A model generated the notes under the pieces. That model was not told the origin of the DNA. It searched no databases and was given only the letters and a program-made list of their open reading frames with translations. A program made the translations under genes and the position numbers. From Larimichthys crocea (taxonomy: Eukaryota; Chordata; Actinopteri; Sciaenidae): DNA of 64,000 nucleotides. The number at the start of each line of letters is the position of its first letter. Position 1 is the stretch's first letter. Below, piece by piece: positions 38,490-49,798 of the stretch. The stretch spans positions 26,234,376-26,298,375 of the forward strand of contig NC_040016.1 of NCBI RefSeq assembly GCF_000972845.2. The letters are read 5' to 3'.

Positions 38490-38845
38490 TTATGATGGAC
38501 AGTGAACTGCTGCCAGTAGTAGCTGCTGTTAGCTAATACTAGCTCAGTCTGTTAGCAGAGGAGCAGAGAGTGAAGAGAACGCTGACGGAGGAAGCTAAGA
38601 AGAGAAAAGGAGAGAGTGAGCGAGCAAGAAGCCGCCGGACAAGAGTAAATGTGGGACTGACTTTTAGTGGTTGGTGAGAGCTTGGTGAAATAAAAGGCTG
38701 AAAGACAGACGCCGAGCTGGGCTGACTGCTGCTGGACTAGGCAGTGAGATCAGCTGCTGCTGGGGACCTGGATGATCATAAGTATTGTAATCAGAGTAAA
38801 TACTCGAGTACAGCTGGACGTAGTTACACAGTGGGAAGTTAAAGT
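38490..38845 (+). mobile_element. 33-bp-minisatellite element, copy with best protein remnant
   Basis: It starts at ACAGAGTTTATGATGGACAG, has only about one array unit, then 38555-38740 translates (with in-frame stops) to RSRRTRVNVGLTFSGW, KTDAELG and LLLD, in that order. This matches the pattern 'RxRVNxGxAFxRWRxLkxxkGlkTDaElAxfLLD' that I recall from many predicted teleost transposon-associated proteins. At least three stops interrupt it. It is therefore a pseudogenised C-terminal domain carried by the element. Family assignment is from memory of the motif and is not certain. Confidence 0.6.
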
Positions 38846-39007
38846 TCCATACATGCAGCACAGTGTGTGGCTTCATTGATATTTAAATTTGTGCCTGGCT
38901 GGTGTTTAAGTGTAAACGAGCTCCTGAGCTTTTGTTTGAGCTGCTGATTCATGTTAACACAATGAGACCTAAAGCAGAACTCTGGACCTGAAGATAATCC
39001 AGCTCAG

Positions 39008-39825
39008 GCTCTGTTCTGTGGGCTCTGTTCTTTGGGTTCTGTTCTTTGGGCTCTGTTCTTTGGGCTCTGTTCTTTGGGCTCTGTTCTTTGGGCTCTGTTC
39101 TTTGGGCTCTGTTCTTTGGGTTCTGTTCTTTGGGTTCTGTTCTTTGGGCTCTGTTCTTTGGGCTCTGTTCTTTGGGCTCTGTTCTTTGGGCTCTGTTCTT
39201 TGGGCTCTGTTCTTTGGGTTCTGTTCTTTGGGCTCTGTTCTTTGGGCTCTGTTCTTTGGGCTCTGTTCTTTGGGTTCTGTTCTTTGGGTTCTGTTCTTTG
39301 GGCTCTGTTCTTTGGGCTCTGTTCTTTGGGCTCTGTTCTTTGGGCTCTGTTCTTTGGGCTCTGTTCTTTGGGTTCTGTTCTTTGGGTTCTGTTCTTTGGG
39401 CTCTGTTCTTCGGGCTCTGTTCTGTGGGCTCTGTTCTTTGGGCTCTGTTCTTTGGGCTCTGTTCTTTGGGTTCTGTTCTTTGGGTTCTGTTCTTTGGGCT
39501 CTGTTCTTCGGGCTCTGTTCTTTGGGCTCTGTTCTTCGGGCTCTGTTCTTTGGGCTCTGATCTTTGGGCTCTGTTCTGTGGGCTCTGTTCTTCGGGTTCT
39601 GTTCTTTGGGCTCTGTTCTTTTGGTTCTGTTCTTTGGGCTCTGATCTTTGGGCTCTGTTCTGTGGGCTCTGTTCTTTGGGCTCTGTTCTTTGGGCTCTGT
39701 TCTTTGGGTTCTGTTCTTTGGGTTCTGTTCTTCGGGTTCTGTTCTTTAGGCTCTGTTCTTCGGGCTCTGTTCTTTGGGTTCTGTTCTTTGGGTTCTGTTC
39801 TTTGGGTTCTGTTCTTTGGGTTCTG
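39008..39825. repeat. 14-bp minisatellite, about 58 units
   Basis: The unit is CTCTGTTCTTTGGG, with recurrent variants (first base T; TTCGGG; TGTGGG; GATCTTTGGG). Identical variant strings recur 84 bp apart (GATCTTT at about 39559 and 39643), showing duplication of six-unit blocks. No frame contains a stop, so frames of up to 369 residues (repeating EQNPKNRTQRTEPK) and 285 residues appear on the two strands. There are no coding signals outside the array. Confidence 0.97.
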
Positions 39826-39829
39826 ACTG

Positions 39830-42240
39830 AAGCTGAACACTTTCTTTCTTGGAGCGTTCTCGCTGGCTCTGACTTAACAACACAGTCTGTCACAGTCATG
39901 TGATGTGTGCTGGAATTATGTATGAAGCTCTGACATATGGACAACACGGGCCAGAACTTCCTCTTGACAGCTGCACAGAAACATTCCCACTGCAGCATGT
40001 CAGCATCAGCCCACGCCGTGTTTCTGGTTCCTTCATGTGATCCGACTGTGACGATCACACACAGACGATGCAGATGCAGAGTTCAGGTTAGTCAGCCTCC
40101 ATCGTACTTTGAGCTCTGTCTGTAGTTTGAATCAGACTGAAGAAGGTCACAGAGAGAGCAGGGCATGATGGGTAAAATGAAGTTAACAGTTATCTCCCAC
40201 TGTGCCACAGACAGCTGGTCATCTGTCCCAGAGGTGCTAAAGCCAAGACCCTGTCCAAATACAGCAGCTGTAAAACAATAAACAGTGTGAAGGAAGGCGG
40301 AGGAGGAGGATGGGGGAGAGGTGGAGGACAGCGGATTAAGACCAGTCTATAGCACATATACAAGGAGATATATATACAGTATATATATATTATACGAGAG
40401 AGAGAGAGCAAGAAGGCCACAGAGGTACGAGAAAATCAAAGGGAGGCTTTGTGAGGAGAAAGGCTGTCGGTGCTTCAGAGGACTATGTCTCTGTCCATTC
40501 ACAATGAGCAGTATGTGAGAGAGGAGGTGGGAGGAGAGGAGGAGGAGAGGAGGAGGACAGCACCTCAGAGTACTATTCTGCCACTGTTAGTTCAGAGTGA
40601 GTGCCCTCGTAAAGAGCCCGAGAGGCTGGGGGCCGTTTACGGTGCCAGCTTCTTCAGAAACAGATGTTTTACTGGATCAACCGGGTACTGTAGGAGAGCA
40701 GGAGGAGGAGGGACAGGTAATAAAGACCAGAGCTGATGGACAGAGAGGAGCTCCAAGCCAGAGGAGGAGAGAGGACGAGGACGTGATGGAGCCAGACAGA
40801 AAGATGGAGTCTGCTTCTATGTTTTATTCATCAGTGTATTACTGAGACCCAAACGCAGCAATGCACCATGGTCCACAGGTGATCCATATGACCCGTGACA
40901 GCCGGACATGTGTTGGACTGTTTGTTGCTGCCTGTTTCCACTGCAGGATTAATAAAGTAAATCTTTATTAAAGTTAGGAAGCAGAGAAGATCGTGATGTG
41001 TATTAAAGAGTACGTCATGTGACCTGTTACCATCACACAGGTCATGTTCTTTGCTACATCACATGCTGCTACATGCAGCAGGTTACACCTGTGCACCTGT
41101 TTGAGACGTTGAAGGCTGATAAAACGTCGTTATGAGAACGAGCTGAGGACGTTCAGACCAAAAACAGACCGACTTTAAAACAGGCTGAACCTGAACTGTG
41201 ATCCAAGACGTTTGAAGGTTTGTCAGTCGTACAGCAGTCCATCATGTTCTGAACAGTGAACACTCACTGCGTGACACGGCTGCAGAGTTCAGCTGAAATG
41301 AAGAAGTAACAAGGACACAGGTCCACGTCATGACGCCGTCAGAGGAAAGGTCTGAGGATCATCGGAGTCAGCAGGGTTCAGCTCGGGTACGCATGAATGA
41401 ATCATGAAGCTGCTTTCAGTCATTCAGGTATTTTTATGATTACTGCAGACAGCAAATGAAAAGGTTACACCGTCAGTCAATCTTTTCCTGTTTCTCCTCT
41501 GACTGCTCGGTGTCCCATATGTTGAGGTGTGAAGCCCAGTAGCTCGGTGGTAACAGGGTGGGCTCTGTTTATTTAAGGGCTTTGAATTTCACACCTGAAG
41601 GTGTCGAACAGCCAGCACACAACATGAGGCACCAGTGTTACATCACTGCGTCGCTGGGATCGGACACAAGAGACGCTCTGAGTTCAGAACACCGACGAGT
41701 TGAAGGTTCATGTTGTGCTCACACACAGAACCGGTCCTGATACCCTCCAGCTTCCAGCTCACTGCTGGGTTTATGACACCGCGACCACCCCCCTCCAACG
41801 CAGAAGCACTAAAACCAGTTATTTACTTCTACTTAACTGTGCCAGAGGGCTTTCCAGGCCCTGCAGGCACGCTGAGTGAAGTTTAATCAAAGTGTTTAAT
41901 TTAAAAATCCATCTTTATTCATGTCCGCTCTGACCTGCTCAGACTGTCTTAATATGAGTGTGAACTTTTGGCCTCTGCAGCGACGATTCATGGATTTCAG
42001 GAGCTGTCTGCCTGAATCAGACTCACATTACCTGGAACCATCTTCGTTTGCTGACTCCATTTTTCAGAAACAGACTTTAACCCTCAGATACAAACACCCC
42101 TCCCCCCTCGCCGTCTCTCCTGTGAATGCATTTCATGTTCAAACCTGCACCAAGTGACTGCAGGTCAGGCGAGTCTCTGCTGAGCCATCCCTTATTAATG
42201 ATCCCAGTGGCCTGCATATACTCACAACACCTGATGTACA
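39830..42240. other. non-coding stretch with minor repeats
   Basis: It contains a TA/GA simple-sequence run at 40370-40410 (ATATATATAT then GAGAGAGAGA) and a GGA-rich patch at 40520-40770. A tRNA A-box-like phrase CAGTAGCTCGGTGGTA sits at about 41540, without a B-box. No gene recognised. Confidence 0.5.
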
Positions 42241-42244
42241 GATG

Positions 42245-42450
42245 AGAGAGGTTAAAGGAGGGAGAGGAAAGGTCAGATGGGGGAGGAAGAAAAAGGGGAA
42301 ATAATTGGAGCGATGAGGATAGAGAGGGAGGAGGGAGGCGCTGAGAGACGAATGGAGGATGGAGATAGGAGTGCACCAACGAGTGAAAGGCGTGACGGAG
42401 TGAAAGCGATACGGCGTGACGGAGGAGACAAAAAGAGAGAGAGCGAAACC
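42245..42450. repeat. purine-rich tract
   Basis: GGGAGGAAGAAAAAGGGGA-type sequence. It creates long lysine/glutamate frames with no other sign of coding. Confidence 0.7.
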
Positions 42451-42571
42451 AAACAACATTTTTATGAACTGAGCTATGAAGACTCGTCTGCACGTCGTCT
42501 TTCTCACCTCTTGTATCCGGTCACGCTGCAAAGTGGATTACAACGGCAAAGCCGAGCAAAAGAAACCCTGC

Positions 42572-42573
42572 AG

Positions 42574-42655
<82 letters not shown>

Positions 42656-42749
42656 CACATCACCAACACACACACACACACCACACACACACACACACTA
42701 CACGCACACACACACACACACCACACAACACAACACCGGCACACACAAT

Positions 42750-42821
<72 letters not shown>
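42572..42821. repeat. long interrupted (CA)n array
   Basis: A pure (CA)n stretch is followed by an irregular middle (42650-42750, ACAACACATCACCAACAC-type) and then a second pure (CA)n stretch of about 70 bp. It is the longest dinucleotide array in the window. The irregular middle may be old decay or a local sequencing-error patch. Confidence 0.95.
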
Positions 42822-42823
<2 letters not shown>

Positions 42824-42880
42824 CGTTCAACACTAACAGGTATGAATTCAGTGTTTGGAAACGCAGCGAGCTCCGTAACA

Positions 42881-42945
42881 GATGAAATCAGGTGAAATCA
42901 GGTGAAATCAGGTGAAATCAGGTGAAATCAGGTGAAATCAGGTGA
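42881..42945. repeat. 10-bp tandem repeat, about 6-7 units
   Basis: The unit is GGTGAAATCA. It is almost perfect, ending in GGTGAGCTG. Confidence 0.95.
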
Positions 42946-44311
42946 GCTGTTCGGATGGAGCATCTCTGTACAAACTGCCTGACATCGCTCTGCAGCGAGC
43001 CAAGAGAAAAAAAATAAAAATAAAAGAAGCTCTGAGTTGTTCTGATCGGCTCCATTTGAAATGTTAAATCTGAGGCGAGAGGTCAGTTCAGCAGATAATC
43101 AGCTGATTTTCTTTGATTTGGTTCATCTGTAACATCTGTAACATGATTGTTTAATGGCTCCAGTAATAATGTAAGGACAGCGAGGCCCTGACCTCTGCAC
43201 CTCAGACTCGAGGAGTGAAATCCATTCAAGGTAACTCAACGTTGTGCTCAGCGTTCCTGCAGGGAAACGTTTCATCGTGTCCTGTAGCTCCATCCTGCAT
43301 GAGTGGACACTTGAATTAGTTTTTTATTTCATCATTAGTTCTGTGATTCTTCGTGTCGCCGTGGTTTGAGCAGAGTGTCTCATGAACGGGTCAAAGGAGG
43401 GAGCAGCTCGTCGTTCATTAACCTTCATCAAACACCAAAGTCTCCCGAGTCCGTGACAACTTCTTCTGTTTGACCTCCGTCTGTGTGAACCTGCCCAACA
43501 GTTTCCAACAGACTCACGTCACACAGAAAGGTTTACTGAGTGTCCTCCAGCTGGTCTGTCTTTATACTGCTGCATTAACTGAGGTCATCATTAACGTTTG
43601 TCACAGAGGAGTCTGTTTATATGAAGTATGAAAGAAGGAACTTCAAGAAATGTTCAAGTATCATAACGTACATGAAAAAGAAGTGACTGTCGACGTCTAC
43701 GAAAGGCCCAACATCCTCCGTAACACGACTTAAAAACATTAAGCTCGATGGACGGAGGAGAAGCTACGAGTGTTTGACAACTCTCTGCAGATGAATGCTT
43801 AACCAGCTGAGGCTGAAGAGGAAGCGGTCCTTCCTCAAACTGTTCCTCTAATCTGATCATCACACTTCCATCTCTGAACTCATCGTCCGTCCTCGTGATG
43901 GATTATTAAACATGTCGTCCATTCAGCCATAACGTGAACATGTGCATCGCTGTGCATATCAATGCTAATGCACATATTTATAGACTCCAATCTCATTTCC
44001 AGGACATCCACATTCAAGATCATCAATCAATATCGCCGATATTTACAGTCTGTAGGAGCACACATCGATTGTTCATGAACAGGATCAGGTATCAGTAGAT
44101 CTATCTGGATGTCTGCAGACTAGGAGCTGGTGGCACGGAGCAGATCGAGCTGTTCACACTTCAGATCATAGAAACTAAAGAGAGACGATGTAACGTCACA
44201 GAGTCAGGCCGGCTGAACTTTAGGGGTAAGAGTGCATGAGGACGAGGAGGGGTAACAACAATCAACGCTGACTTGCAAAAAATGGGATATGAGACGTTTC
44301 ATCTGTGTTTG

Positions 44312-44343
<32 letters not shown>

Positions 44344-44735
44344 GATGATGATGATGTTGCACCTGTAGGACCTTTCTACAGGTTTGAAAGGAGGAGCAGT
44401 ATTCACAGCTCGATGTCACTAAATCCTACACACAGGACCTTTTAAGATACGTAACTCAGCTCATGTAACACATGAAAGTTACGATCTTTCCATAAACCAA
44501 ACTGTAACACGGGAACCACACAACTTTAATTTGAAAGTCTAACAGGATGTTGCATCAGTCCATCCTGGACAGTTCATATCTGTTATTTTAAGTTCATCCT
44601 GGTTAGACGTTGCGATCATGGAGAGAGGGTGAATCCTGACTGACGGGATGGAAATGTGCAGCAGGTCAGGAAAGGGTTAAGAAGGACGATTATCTGCCAG
44701 CGTTCGTTTGGCTCTGTGCACATTCCTCATCTTCC
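42946..44735. other. non-coding stretch with (GAT)n
   Basis: No gene or mobile element recognised. A trinucleotide array (GAT/ATG)n lies at 44310-44356 and reads as polyhistidine on the minus strand. Confidence 0.55.
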
Positions 44736-44739
44736 TGCT

Positions 44740-44935
44740 TCCACAGCCATGTCCCCGATGGCCGATTGCAAATTTACCCATTGTCTGTGTGTCCTGGGCC
44801 AGCTGAGCCAACTAATCAATTATAATCAGGTAACCAATCAGGGCGCAGGTACACCAATTAGGGAGCGCCGGGGATCCAGGGAATATCAATTAGAAGACCT
44901 GATTTGGCTCTAATTTAGAGCAGCTGCTCCTGAGC
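44740..44935. promoter_or_regulatory. possible conserved regulatory block
   Basis: A repeat-free run dense in homeodomain and CCAAT-like words: CTAATCAATTATAATCAGGT, two CCAATCA/CCAATTA elements, ATATCAATTAGAAG and GGCTCTAATTTAG. The texture resembles a developmental enhancer. This is inference only. Confidence 0.3.
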
Positions 44936-45719
44936 TGTCAGGTGACAGCGAGTATTCCCCCCTTTTTGTAGGACTGTGTGTGTGCACCTGACACACACAC
45001 ACACACACACTCACACTCAGATAATAATCCAAAGTATTTGCTCAGAGTAGTGGTGCAGAACCGCTCTGAGCTCTGGAGGACAAAGTCACATTCAAGCTCA
45101 GGCTGCTGTCTGAGTTCAGATACTACTCTTAGTACTTTTCTACGTAGTACTCTGTGTACTCTGTGTACTTCATGGTGTCTCAGTTCAAGTACCATCACAA
45201 CATTTGACCTTCTTCCTTGTATAAATCATACATCCAGCTTACATGTTGTCAGCGCTGGTGTCGGTACCACATGGGCTCGGGGTCCGTCTGATTACATCAC
45301 ACATTACGGTAATTACGGCTACGCCACTCGGACAAACTAAACTGTGCCCGATTTCACAATTCTTCTCATGTTTCATGAACAGAACAAATCCAACGAGAGC
45401 TCAGCACTCACCATCCGGGTCCTCACACATTTATGGACTCAACATAGAAAGTCTGGAAGGACGAGGACTGAGAACTGCTCTGGTCTCTGTTTCCTCACAG
45501 GGACATTTCGACCTCGAGCATTGTTTGATGTATTCAATATTTAAAGACCTGTTAACAGTTGAAGTGTCTTTCTTGGAGTCGTGGCTCGTGAGGATCTGTG
45601 GACTGTGTTGACTCAAACTGTTGTGATATTAATAACTTCTAATAAAAGTTCCTGTAAAAACAGCGTGAGTGGAAATCAGACGTCTGACCTGGAAACAGTG
45701 GAAGTGTTGAGCTCTGTAA

Positions 45720-45990
45720 TGGAGAGTGCATGCAGGCTGCTGTAATGGTTCCCAGTATAACACTCTGGCCTGGAGCCACTTTACCTCTCCTTGACTTTAT
45801 TACGCTAATGCTTTGGGCCGGTGTCGATAAAGTCTCTAATGAATGCCCACTGCCAGCTTCCAGCCGGGAGCCTGTGCAAGCTTCAGGTCTGTATTTGACT
45901 TTTAAATGTGCAGCTGTTTGTCGAGTCCTTGGCGCCTTAACAAAGATAATCAGCTGGTGGAGATAACCTCTATCAGCTCAGGTTAGACAG
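45720..45990. promoter_or_regulatory. possible conserved block with GATA words
   Basis: Repeat-free DNA with GTCGATAAAG, AAGATAATCAGC and GGAGATAACC in close order, plus TTATTACGCTAATG. It might be an enhancer; no direct proof. Confidence 0.22.
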
Positions 45991-46052
45991 CCCGCCACGG
46001 CACGACACACTCGGAGCAGCTCCCGACGCATTCACACAGGTCGATAACAACG

Positions 46053-46054
<2 letters not shown>

Positions 46055-46092
<38 letters not shown>
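46055..46092. repeat. (GT)n microsatellite
   Basis: About 19 GT units directly upstream of the hAT-type MITE region. Confidence 0.95.
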
Positions 46093-46094
<2 letters not shown>

Positions 46095-46197
46095 TACAGG
46101 CTTTGTGTCGCCTGCATATCTCAGAGTCTGACTGTATCTGACTTTTTACAGCCGCAAATCCAAAAAGACTTCGGACACGCGACCGTGACTTCCAGAA

Positions 46198-46376
46198 CAG
46201 TGATGGGAAGTTCTTCCTTTAGCATCACTATGGTCCTCACATGTGATTGGCCCCATGGTATGTCCACCTGCATGGATTCTGAGCAGGAGCGGATGAAGAC
46301 TTGGTTCTCCCCGATGGGAACTGGCTCTTGTTGTTCGCTACGAAGGATCGGCTCGTCCGCGAATGACCCATCACTA
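46198..46376 (+). mobile_element. hAT-type MITE, 179 bp, with 8-bp target duplications
   Basis: The left end is CAGTGATGGGAAGTT and the right end, reverse-complemented, is TAGTGATGGGTCATT. Both are the terminal sequences of a familiar fish hAT-like miniature element. The element is flanked by perfect 8-bp direct repeats TTCCAGAA (46190-46197 and 46377-46384), the target-site length of the hAT superfamily. There is no transposase; it would have been mobilised in trans. The 166-residue frame that spans it starts in the preceding (GT)n run and is not a gene. The perfect flanking repeats suggest a fairly recent insertion. Confidence 0.85.
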
Positions 46377-46752
46377 TTCCAGAACCGGTTTGAACCGTGG
46401 ACTCGTCAGTCCACTTCCCGTCAGTCCAGCTCAGTTGTGCTCAGGTCCAGAGAAGTGACGAAGCCCGTCTCACACCTGATCATGATGCTATCACCTGTGG
46501 GAGCTTCAGACAGGTGTTGCTTCACAATGAGTCAATATGAAAACATGGATTTATAGGAAGTGAGCCCGCCTCCGCAGTTCAAACCGGCCAATCAGGTCAG
46601 AGCTCTAGCTCACAAATAGACTGTGTTCAGTATTTAACCCAATCAGCTGTCCTTTCATCACACACCCAGTATCCAATCAGATCGGAGAACACACCCACTC
46701 GCCACATCAAAGGACGACGACTTCCTGTTTACGCAGCAGCACAAGATGGCTT

Positions 46753-46755
<3 letters not shown>

Positions 46756-46795
<40 letters not shown>

Positions 46796-46948
46796 ACAGC
46801 CTCCAGCTGCTGACACGTTATCTCAAGGCTCCTTCCTGCCGCCGGCTAAAAGCTAAAATCTATCTGTGCTGATATTATTAGTGTGTGATCTGCTGCTCGT
46901 ATGCACACAAACACAACTCAATGAGCCGTCACTTGAACTCTCAGACAG

Positions 46949-46990
<42 letters not shown>
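46756..46990. repeat. (GT)n and (CA)n microsatellites
   Basis: A (GT)n tract lies at 46756-46793 and an oppositely oriented (CA)n tract at 46952-46990. Confidence 0.95.
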
Positions 46991-46993
<3 letters not shown>

Positions 46994-46994
46994 T

Positions 46995-47700
46995 AGCTTT
47001 ATTTGGCCTTCCTGCTCGCCGCCTGATAATCAGGGGGCAGATAATTCAGCAGGAGCCTTTATTAGCTCCCATCGCCGCGGTGACAAACAGAATGACCTTT
47101 CTGCTCAGAGACACGTCTCATTTAAGGCGGCGAGCTCCAGCTCGCTGTGGGTGGGACATGTTGTTTTCTTCACTGCACACTCGCCGTTATTAAAACCTGT
47201 GGCAGGTCTGCAGAGCCTCTGTGCAGAGCAAGGCACTGACACTGGCAGGGTCACAGGTTTGATTCCCGGAGGAAGACGGAGCCCTGCAGCAAACGCAAAG
47301 CAGAACATTAGAATGTTACATCGACCCACGACAGGAAATCAGTGACTTTATGAGACCTGGTGACAAACATACAACTAGTGTGTAACCATCAGATATGAAT
47401 TCAAACTACGTCATGATTCAGACCTGCAGGTTCAGCCGGACACACACACACACACACACACACATGGTCACATGAGCACAAACACACACACACAAATTAT
47501 ATTAACACATATCAATATCACAGCCAGGGGACACGCACTGAAACCTTCTAATGAAATTATGTTTTTTATCGATGCACTGAGTCAATACGTCAGTCAATGT
47601 AATTTATTACTGTGGATGGAACGAGAGAACATCCAATAAACACTTTGATTAATATGTTTTCTCTTTATTAGACGCAGGTATCAGACAGACGTCACAACGA
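46995..47700. other. non-coding stretch; tRNA-like scrap
   Basis: 46995-47160 is repeat-free with TGATAATCAGG and AGATAATTCAGC, a possible conserved block. At about 47205-47275 (+) the phrase ACAGGTTTGATTCCCGGA matches a B-box, with a weak head before it, so a decayed SINE is possible. A (CA)n run lies at 47442-47463. Confidence 0.4.
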
Positions 47701-47719
47701 TTGACTATTGACGACTATG

Positions 47720-48600
47720 TCACTGATTCTGGTGAAACTGCCTCAACTCTCTGTGATTTACAGAGTTTATGATGGACAGTGAAGTAAACTGCTGACAGCT
47801 GTAGCTGCTGTTAGCTCATGTTAGCTCAGTTTGTTAGCTGCTGTTAGCTCATGTTAGCTCAGTCTGTTAGCTGCTTTAGCTCATGTTAGCTCAGTCTGTT
47901 AGCTCAGTCTGTTGAGTGCTGTTAGCTCATGTTAGCTCAGTCTGTTAGCTGCTGTTGTTAGCTCAGTTGTTAGCTGCTGTTAGACTATGTTAGCTCAGTC
48001 TGTTAGCTGCTGTTAGCTTGTGTTAGCTAAGTCTTGTTAGTGCGTTTGCTCATGTTAGCCCAGTCTGTTAGCTGACTGTTAGCTCATGTTAGCTACAGTC
48101 TGTTAGCTGTCTGTTAGCTGCTTAGCTTCAGTCTGTTAGCTGCTGTTAGCTCATGTTAGCTCAGTCTGTTAGCTGCTGTTAGCGGCTGTTAGCTCAGTCT
48201 GTTAGCTGCTGTTAGCGGCTGTTAGCTCAGTCTGTTAGCGGCTGTTAGCTCAGTCTGTTAGCTGCTGTTAGCGGCTGTTAGCTCAGTCTGTTAGCTGCTG
48301 TTAGCTCATGTTAGCTCAGAGCACTGGGGGAGTGTTAGTGTTTGTACCACAGGAGTTTAGGACCACGAGAAGAAGAAGACGTTTACAGCAGTCAGCAGCC
48401 TCTATGGACATGATGGCAGAGGAGAAGAGAGTGAAGAGGACGCTGACGGAGCCGAGCTGGGCTGACTGCTGCTGGAGTAGTCAGTGATATCAGCTGCTGC
48501 TGGGTCTGGGTCTGGTTCTGGTTCTGGGCTGACTGCTGCTGGACTAGTCAGTGATATCAGCTGCTGCTGTAGGTTCTGGTGAAATAAAAGCAGACGTTCA
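47720..48600 (+). mobile_element. 33-bp-minisatellite element, copy with largest, irregular array
   Basis: The flank CACTGATTCTGGTGAAACTG joins TCAACTCTCTGTGATTTACA through a deletion. GATGGACAGTGAAGTAAACT and a 500-bp array of GTTAGCTCATGTTAGCTCAG-type units follow (47805-48320), then CACTGGGGGAGTGTTAGTGT, a GAAGAAGAAG run, GACATGATGGCAGAGGAG and a shortened tail. Near 48480-48560 the segment GACTGCTGCTGGA...GTCAGTGATATCAGCTGCTG is itself duplicated. Between about 47860 and 48140 the units carry many single-base errors. Confidence 0.75.
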
Positions 48601-49435
48601 CGCAAACAGGAAGTTTGAGGCAGTCGGATACGTTTTATTCATGCAGACGCTGAAAGGGGGATCTGGTCTACAAAGACCTGTTTGCAGTTGCACCTTTTGA
48701 AGAAGAAGCAACAGCTGTGCTCTGGCTCCGACCCGAATGTTTCGCATTCCCGAGCTCCGGGCCAGCAGCACTGAAAACCCTGATCCATGGAGCGAAGCCT
48801 GCAGAGAGGAGTGGAGAGCAGATGGAAGAGAGTGAATATGAAGGGAGGAGCCGTGCTGTGCCGGGATTCGAACACAAGGAGAAAGACTTTGTAGTGCACG
48901 CTGGACTGAACTGAGAGCCGGCACAGGGGCTGCAGGGAAGACGAGGTCTGCACCAGACCCTCGTGTGAGAAACAACTGCCACCACATCTCCTGTACCCTC
49001 GAGTACGAACCAAGAGCAGAACAGCCTGACGCTACTAAAATGAACATGTTAGTCTGTTTCAGGAGGCTTCAACGGAATCACGACACGAGAGGAGAAATGA
49101 ACCGAGACAACATGTCATGCTAAGTTATAATGTGTGAGACATGGTCATCATCACCGCCTCCTCCTCAGACACACTGCAGCACGACAGTAATGATCTGTCA
49201 TCTGTTCAAACAGTGACTAGAACAGCCACCATCAGCTCCGCACTGTGCATATATGAGGAATATAAGTACAGAACACATGCACGGCAATCAAAGCACGTTA
49301 CACACATGTTATTATAACGTTACATGGAAGTTCACCTGAGCTGGAGTGTGTCGAGAAGGGGCGAGATGAAGAGCTGCAATAAATCCAACATTAAAGATGA
49401 AATCGGTTTGGATTGTTGTCAGGAAAGTTTGCAGG
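48601..49435. other. unclassified stretch, open in several minus frames
   Basis: 48600-49050 is GC-richer than its surroundings and stays open for 105-149 residues in three minus-strand frames. I recognise no domain. A perfect B-box-like sequence GTTCGAATCCCGG lies on the minus strand at about 48858-48872. It could be an old repeat. I see nothing in the remainder. Confidence 0.35.
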
Positions 49436-49439
49436 TATT

Positions 49440-49660
49440 TCCTGAGAGCGTGATTATTGCTGCGTACGTGCAGAGCGCGCTCTAATCAGCCATGAACGCC
49501 CTGCTGGTTTGTTTCTGCCGTGCACCAGCTCGTGCCTCTCCAATCACCTGCGCTCTCATTAGCCAGCCTTTGTGCCGGGCCCGGGTTCAGGAGGTGCTTT
49601 GATAATTGACAACAGTTGAGCGTAGATTAAAAACTAAGCAGAGAATGGAACCTGATTATC
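49440..49660. promoter_or_regulatory. possible conserved block
   Basis: Repeat-free DNA with CTCTAATCAGCC, CTCATTAGCC and TTGATAATTGACAAC, resembling homeodomain-rich enhancers. Texture-based guess. Confidence 0.22.
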
Positions 49661-49758
49661 CTCCTCCTCCCCATCCTGCAGTCTGCAGCAGCAGCATCAG
49701 CACTGCACTCGTGTCACAACCTCCACGTGTCACCTTCAGAAATAATGAACTCATTTAG

Positions 49759-49759
<1 letters not shown>

Positions 49760-49797
<38 letters not shown>

Positions 49798-49798
49798 T

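Noticed and set aside
38949..40058. 369-residue minus-strand frame (repeating EQNPKNRTQRTEPK) and 180-285-residue plus-strand frames
   Set aside because: They are produced by the 14-bp minisatellite, which has no stop in any frame; nothing outside the array looks coding.
42277..42895. His/Thr-rich frames of 139-202 residues
   Set aside because: Translation of the long (CA)n array and the adjoining purine tract.
46056..46556. 166-residue plus-strand frame
   Set aside because: It begins inside a (GT)n run and crosses the hAT-type MITE from end to end.
48598..49047. Three overlapping minus-strand frames of 105-149 residues
   Set aside because: No domain recognised; being open in several frames reflects base composition. 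Left as unclassified.
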